Positions 6,570 through 9,225 of a stretch of DNA of 9,225 bases are shown here, one piece after another; the stretch's first letter is position 1; every line of letters begins with the position of its first letter. The notes under the pieces are model-generated. The model had not been told where the DNA came from, did not search any database, and saw only the letters and a program-made list of their open reading frames with translations. This DNA is from an uncultured Gemmataceae bacterium (GTDB lineage Bacteria; Planctomycetota; Planctomycetia; Gemmatales; Gemmataceae), in contig CAKZUU010000099.1 in assembly GCA_937922175.1 (NCBI GenBank), forward strand, positions 1 through 9,225, in the 5' to 3' direction. A program made the translations under genes and the position numbers.

Positions 6570-6859
6570 GTCTCGTTCGCGAACCCAGAGACGGTCGAGA
6601 CATCGGCTCGTCCTGCCACCGTTCCCCGTCGCGTCGATGGAGTCGAGTCATCGACTCGGACTGAGGGCCGCACACGATCGGCCGATGTGCAATTTGGGGA
6701 AATCTCGAAGGAAACGAGAGGGTCACCCACGGCCTTTTTCGGAAAGCTCTTTGCGTTCGGGCGGGACTCCTTGGCCCATCGAGGCAATCGAAGCAGGTCA
6801 GGTCGAGAGGGTAAAAACGCAAACGTGTTGTCACCCGGAGTGCGGTCGGCGCTCGTCCC
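6570..6859. other. Non-coding stretch with inverted and direct repeats upstream of clpC
   Basis: I see no convincing gene here; open frames on either strand lack good starts, domain signatures and coding-like composition. It contains the 10-bp palindrome GTTCGCGAAC (6575-6584) flanked by GTCTC/GAGAC (6570-6574 and 6588-6592), directly after the HEAT gene stop, which may be a 3' transcript structure. It also contains the hairpin repeat described separately and the palindrome ATCGGCCGAT (6677-6686). None is followed by a long T-run. Confidence 0.5.
6593..6658. repeat. Two imperfect 18-bp direct repeats, each self-complementary
   Basis: GGTCGAGACATCGGCTCG (6593-6610) and AGTCGAGTCATCGACTCG (6641-6658) match at 15 of 18 positions and start 48 bp apart. 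Copy 1 can form CGAG/CTCG around a 7-nt loop. Copy 2 can form CGAGTC/GACTCG around a 3-nt loop, extended by AGT/ACT (6641-6643 and 6660-6662) with one bulged G. Two of the three differences lengthen the stem in copy 2. Confidence 0.6.
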
Positions 6860-6887
6860 TTGATTTTTCGGGGGTCGAACTTAGAAT
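6860..6887 (+). promoter_or_regulatory. Candidate sigma-70-like promoter for clpC
   Basis: TTGATT (6860-6865, 4 of 6 to consensus) and TAGAAT (6882-6887, 5 of 6) are separated by 16 bp. Transcription would begin near 6894, giving a leader of about 227 nt before the clpC ATG. A second AT-rich patch nearer the gene (6971-7006, with TAAGATAAGATAG) could hold another -10, but has no well-spaced -35. No CIRCE element is seen, and only a single CtsR-like half-site (GGTCAAA, 7088-7094). Confidence 0.45.
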
Positions 6888-6893
6888 CTCACG

Positions 6894-7120
6894 AGCTGCG
6901 GCCGCCCCTGCCCCGAAACGAGGGGGTCCCCAGTGCGAGCGATCCCGGGGAGATGGGAGCTTGGCTGCGCACCATTTGGACAAAATCTCCTAAGATAAGA
7001 TAGCAGTAGGAAGTGTGGAGGAGTTGAGGTTAATCAGAGCCGGGATCGGGACAGCGCCCACGACTGCGGCGACACGTCGAGGCGGCTGGTCAAAGCGCCC
7101 CGACCCAGGAGACGGCAGGC
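6894..7120 (+). promoter_or_regulatory. Putative structured clpC leader
   Basis: A GC-rich stretch with several complementary segments, including TCCCC (6927-6931) with GGGGA (6947-6951). The strongest is a long-range stem of 12 pairs with two bulges: GGG 7042-7044 with CCC 7104-7106, TCGGG 7046-7050 with CCCGA 7099-7103, and GCGC 7054-7057 with GCGC 7095-7098. It ends exactly one base before the Shine-Dalgarno AGGAGA (7107-7112). No known riboswitch class is recognised. The leader depends on the predicted promoter being correct. Confidence 0.35.
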
Positions 7121-9225
7121 ATGTATGAACGATTCACCGATCGTGCTCGGAAGGTCATGCAGTTGGCCAATCAAGAGGCCCAACGATTCAACCATGATTA
7201 CGTCGGCACCGAGCATATCCTCTTGGGATTGGTGAAGGAAGGTTCCGGCGTGGCGGCCAATGTGCTGAAGAATCTGGACATCGACCTGCGGAAGATCCGC
7301 AGCGAGGTGGAAAAGATTGTACAGCCCGGGTCCGGCGAGATGGTGTCGATGGGCAAATTGCCGCATACCCCCCGTGCGAAGAAGGTGATTGAGTATTCGA
7401 TCGAGGAGGCGCGAAACCTCAATCACAACTACGTCGGAACAGAACATCTCCTCTTGGGACTGCTCCGGGAACAGGAGGGGGTGGCGGCACAGGTCCTGAT
7501 GAACCTAGGACTGAAGCTGGAGGATGTCCGAGAAGAGGTCCTGAATCTTTTGGGGCATAACATGGAAACCGGAAGCGAAGGCGATCGCGATCGGGGTGAG
7601 CGGACGGCAGGCAAGAGCAAGAGCAAAACGCCGGCTCTGGACAGTTTCGGCCGCGATCTGACGGAATTGGCCCGCCAAGGCAAGCTTGATCCCGTCATCG
7701 GACGAACCAATGAAATCGAGCGCGTGATCCAGATTTTGAGTCGGCGGCAAAAGAACAACCCCGTTCTCCTCGGTGAGGCCGGCGTCGGCAAGACCGCCAT
7801 CGTCGAAGGTCTCGCGCAGGCCATCGTTGACAACAACGTCCCTGAACTCCTTCGCGACCGTCGGATCGTTGTGCTCGACCTGGCCATGATGGTCGCCGGC
7901 ACGAAGTACCGTGGACAATTCGAGGAGCGGATCAAAGCCGTCATGAACGAGGTCCGCCGCGCCAAGAACACGATCTTATTTATCGACGAGTTGCATACCT
8001 TGGTCGGCGCGGGAGGTGCGGAAGGAGCCATTGACGCCAGCAACGTGTTGAAACCGGCGTTGGCCCGCGGCGAGATTCAGTGCATCGGCGCGACGACCCT
8101 CGATGAGTACCGCAAATACATCGAGAAGGATGCGGCTCTGGCGCGACGCTTCCAGGAGATCATTGTCAATCCGCCGAGTAAGGAAGAAACCGTCGCCATT
8201 CTGAAGGGATTGCGCGACCGTTACGAGGCCCATCATCGGGTCCACATCACCGATGCTGCTCTTGTGGCCGCCGTTGAACAGTCCGATCGTTATATCTCGG
8301 GCCGCTGCCTGCCCGACAAAGCCATCGACGTCATCGACGAAGCGGGTGCCCGTTTGCGTCTGAAGGCCATGACTCGGCCGCCGGACTTGAAGGAACTTGA
8401 CGAACAGATCGAGAAATTGAACAAGGAGAAAGAGGACGCCGTCTCGGAACAGGACTTCGAGAAGGCCGCCCACTTGCGCGATCAGGCCGACAAACTGAAG
8501 AAGAAGAAAGAGCAAATCACCCGTGAATGGCGGGAAAAGGCCAAAGAGACGGACGGCGTCGTCGATGAGGAGGTGATTGCCGAAGTCGTCAGCAAGATGA
8601 CGGGCGTGCCGCTGAAGAAGCTGGGAGAAGACGAAACTCTCCGGCTGCTCCGCATGGAAGAGGAACTGCACAAAACGGTGGTCAGCCAGCACGAGGCGAT
8701 CAGTGCGATCGCTCGGGCGGTACGTAAAAGTCGTGCCGGTCTCAAGGATCCGAAGCGGCCCATTGGCAGCTTTATCTTTGCTGGCCCGACCGGCGTTGGT
8801 AAGACGCTGTTGGCCAAGACGCTCGCGAAATTCATGTTCGGCGACGAAAACAACCTCGTGCAGCTCGACATGTCGGAATACATGGAGAAGCACAACGTCA
8901 GTCGGTTGATCGGTGCCCCGCCGGGTTACGTCGGTTACGAAGAGGGCGGACAACTGACCGAAAAGATCCGCCGCAAACCTTACAGCGTCGTCTTGCTCGA
9001 CGAAATCGAAAAGGCACACCCCGACGTCTGGAACATGCTCTTGCAGATCATGGAAGAGGGTCGGCTCACCGACAACGTCGGTCGAACAATCGACTTCAAG
9101 AATACGATTTTGATCATGACAACCAACATCGGTGCGGATCAGATCACCGGGCGGGAAATGCTCGGCTTCTCGAAAAAGGACGAGCATACCAGTTACGAGA
9201 AGATGAAGCAAATGCTCAAGCAGGA
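7121..9225 (+). CDS. clpC: ATP-dependent Clp protease ATP-binding subunit ClpC (3' end outside the window)
   Basis: The reading frame is open from ATG 7121 to the window end (701 full codons, no stop). It encodes a class-I Clp/Hsp100 unfoldase that feeds substrates to ClpP in the cytosol. Domains in order: two Clp-N repeats (~residues 3-65 and 80-140; each has a YVGTEH.LLGL block); AAA-1 with Walker A GEAGVGKT (218-225), pore loop GTKYRG (260-265, Y263) and Walker B ILFIDE (285-290); a middle region with a UVR motif (EQDFEKAAHLRDQADKLKKK, from 443), which marks ClpC as opposed to ClpA or ClpB; AAA-2 with Walker A GPTGVGKT (555-562), pore loop PPGYVGY (600-606) and Walker B VVLLDE (623-628); then LGF (681-683), the ClpP-docking loop. 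All catalytic motifs are intact. AGGAGA (7107-7112) lies at good distance from the ATG. About 130-150 further codons are expected. No ctsR, mcsA or mcsB precedes it. Confidence 0.97.
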   Translation, partial: MYERFTDRARKVMQLANQEAQRFNHDYVGTEHILLGLVKEGSGVAANVLKNLDIDLRKIRSEVEKIVQPGSGEMVSMGKLPHTPRAKKVIEYSIEEARNLNHNYVGTEHLLLGLLREQEGVAAQVLMNLGLKLEDVREEVLNLLGHNMETGSEGDRDRGERTAGKSKSKTPALDSFGRDLTELARQGKLDPVIGRTNEIERVIQILSRRQKNNPVLLGEAGVGKTAIVEGLAQAIVDNNVPELLRDRRIVVLDLAMMVAGTKYRGQFEERIKAVMNEVRRAKNTILFIDELHTLVGAGGAEGAIDASNVLKPALARGEIQCIGATTLDEYRKYIEKDAALARRFQEIIVNPPSKEETVAILKGLRDRYEAHHRVHITDAALVAAVEQSDRYISGRCLPDKAIDVIDEAGARLRLKAMTRPPDLKELDEQIEKLNKEKEDAVSEQDFEKAAHLRDQADKLKKKKEQITREWREKAKETDGVVDEEVIAEVVSKMTGVPLKKLGEDETLRLLRMEEELHKTVVSQHEAISAIARAVRKSRAGLKDPKRPIGSFIFAGPTGVGKTLLAKTLAKFMFGDENNLVQLDMSEYMEKHNVSRLIGAPPGYVGYEEGGQLTEKIRRKPYSVVLLDEIEKAHPDVWNMLLQIMEEGRLTDNVGRTIDFKNTILIMTTNIGADQITGREMLGFSKKDEHTSYEKMKQMLKQ

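Noticed and set aside
6479..6834. Reverse frames in the same gap
   Set aside because: They overlap the HEAT gene 3' end, have a composition unlike the real genes here, and lack a convincing ribosome site.
6637..6993. Forward frame of 118 codons in the gap upstream of clpC
   Set aside because: No Shine-Dalgarno, Arg/Ser/Gly-rich composition, no motif, and it runs across the candidate clpC promoter.
7088..7094. CtsR operator before clpC
   Set aside because: Only one GGTCAAA heptamer; the second direct repeat at the required spacing is absent.
7429..8043. Reverse-strand open frames opposite the ClpC N-terminal half
   Set aside because: Ser/Arg-rich translations in the shadow of clpC with no domain signature.
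7976..9211. Long reverse-strand open frame (411 codons) opposite clpC
   Set aside because: It lies entirely antisense to strongly conserved AAA+ sequence. Long antisense frames are a common by-product of codon bias in GC-rich chaperone genes and are often mis-annotated. It has no recognisable domain.

Overview
The window looks like a piece of a chromosome from a planctomycete-type bacterium, roughly Gemmatales/Pirellulales-like. This is inferred, not proven. Supporting signs are a moderately high GC content, a Hanks-type Ser/Thr kinase preceded by the 'TTFQASKL' type N-terminal segment I associate with planctomycete kinases, an FHA-STAS fusion, a short HEAT-repeat lipoprotein candidate, and a ClpC with no ctsR-mcsA-mcsB genes in front of it. 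There are no mobile elements, tRNAs, rRNAs or CRISPR repeats. The gene content is mostly housekeeping and signalling.

Layout. 1-894 (+): a proline-rich, low-complexity protein with three tandem ~30-residue repeats, probably cut by the left edge. 895-963: a GC-rich hairpin between convergent genes. 964-1845 (-): an N-carbamoylputrescine amidase-type nitrilase. 1955-2710 (+): a type-4 (Fe-S) uracil-DNA glycosylase, divergent from the amidase. 2707-4191 (-): a Ser/Thr kinase fused to a C-terminal receiver-like domain that has lost its phosphoacceptor Asp; its stop overlaps the glycosylase stop in a shared TTAA. 4192-4440: divergent control region. 4441-5262 (+): FHA-STAS protein. 5246-5644 (-): DUF1294 small membrane protein, overlapping the FHA-STAS 3' end by 17 bp. 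5772-6569 (+): HEAT-repeat, probably lipid-anchored, protein with an excellent Shine-Dalgarno. 6570-7120: about 550 bp without a convincing gene; it holds two copies of an imperfect 18-bp hairpin repeat, a plausible sigma-70-like promoter, and a GC-rich leader that can fold immediately before the clpC Shine-Dalgarno. 7121-end (+): clpC, 701 codons visible, cut by the right edge.

How the genes work together. The most suggestive unit is the divergent pair kinase/pseudo-receiver and FHA-STAS. One protein can phosphorylate. The other carries a degenerate FHA fold and a STAS domain whose SpoIIAA-like phosphorylatable serine is retained. Together they could form a phospho-switch resembling anti-sigma antagonist partner switching. 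The amidase (polyamine synthesis), the glycosylase (uracil repair) and ClpC (protein quality control with ClpP) appear to be independent single-gene units. I see no clear-cut new multi-gene system; the kinase/FHA-STAS pair and the clpC leader are the best candidates for follow-up.
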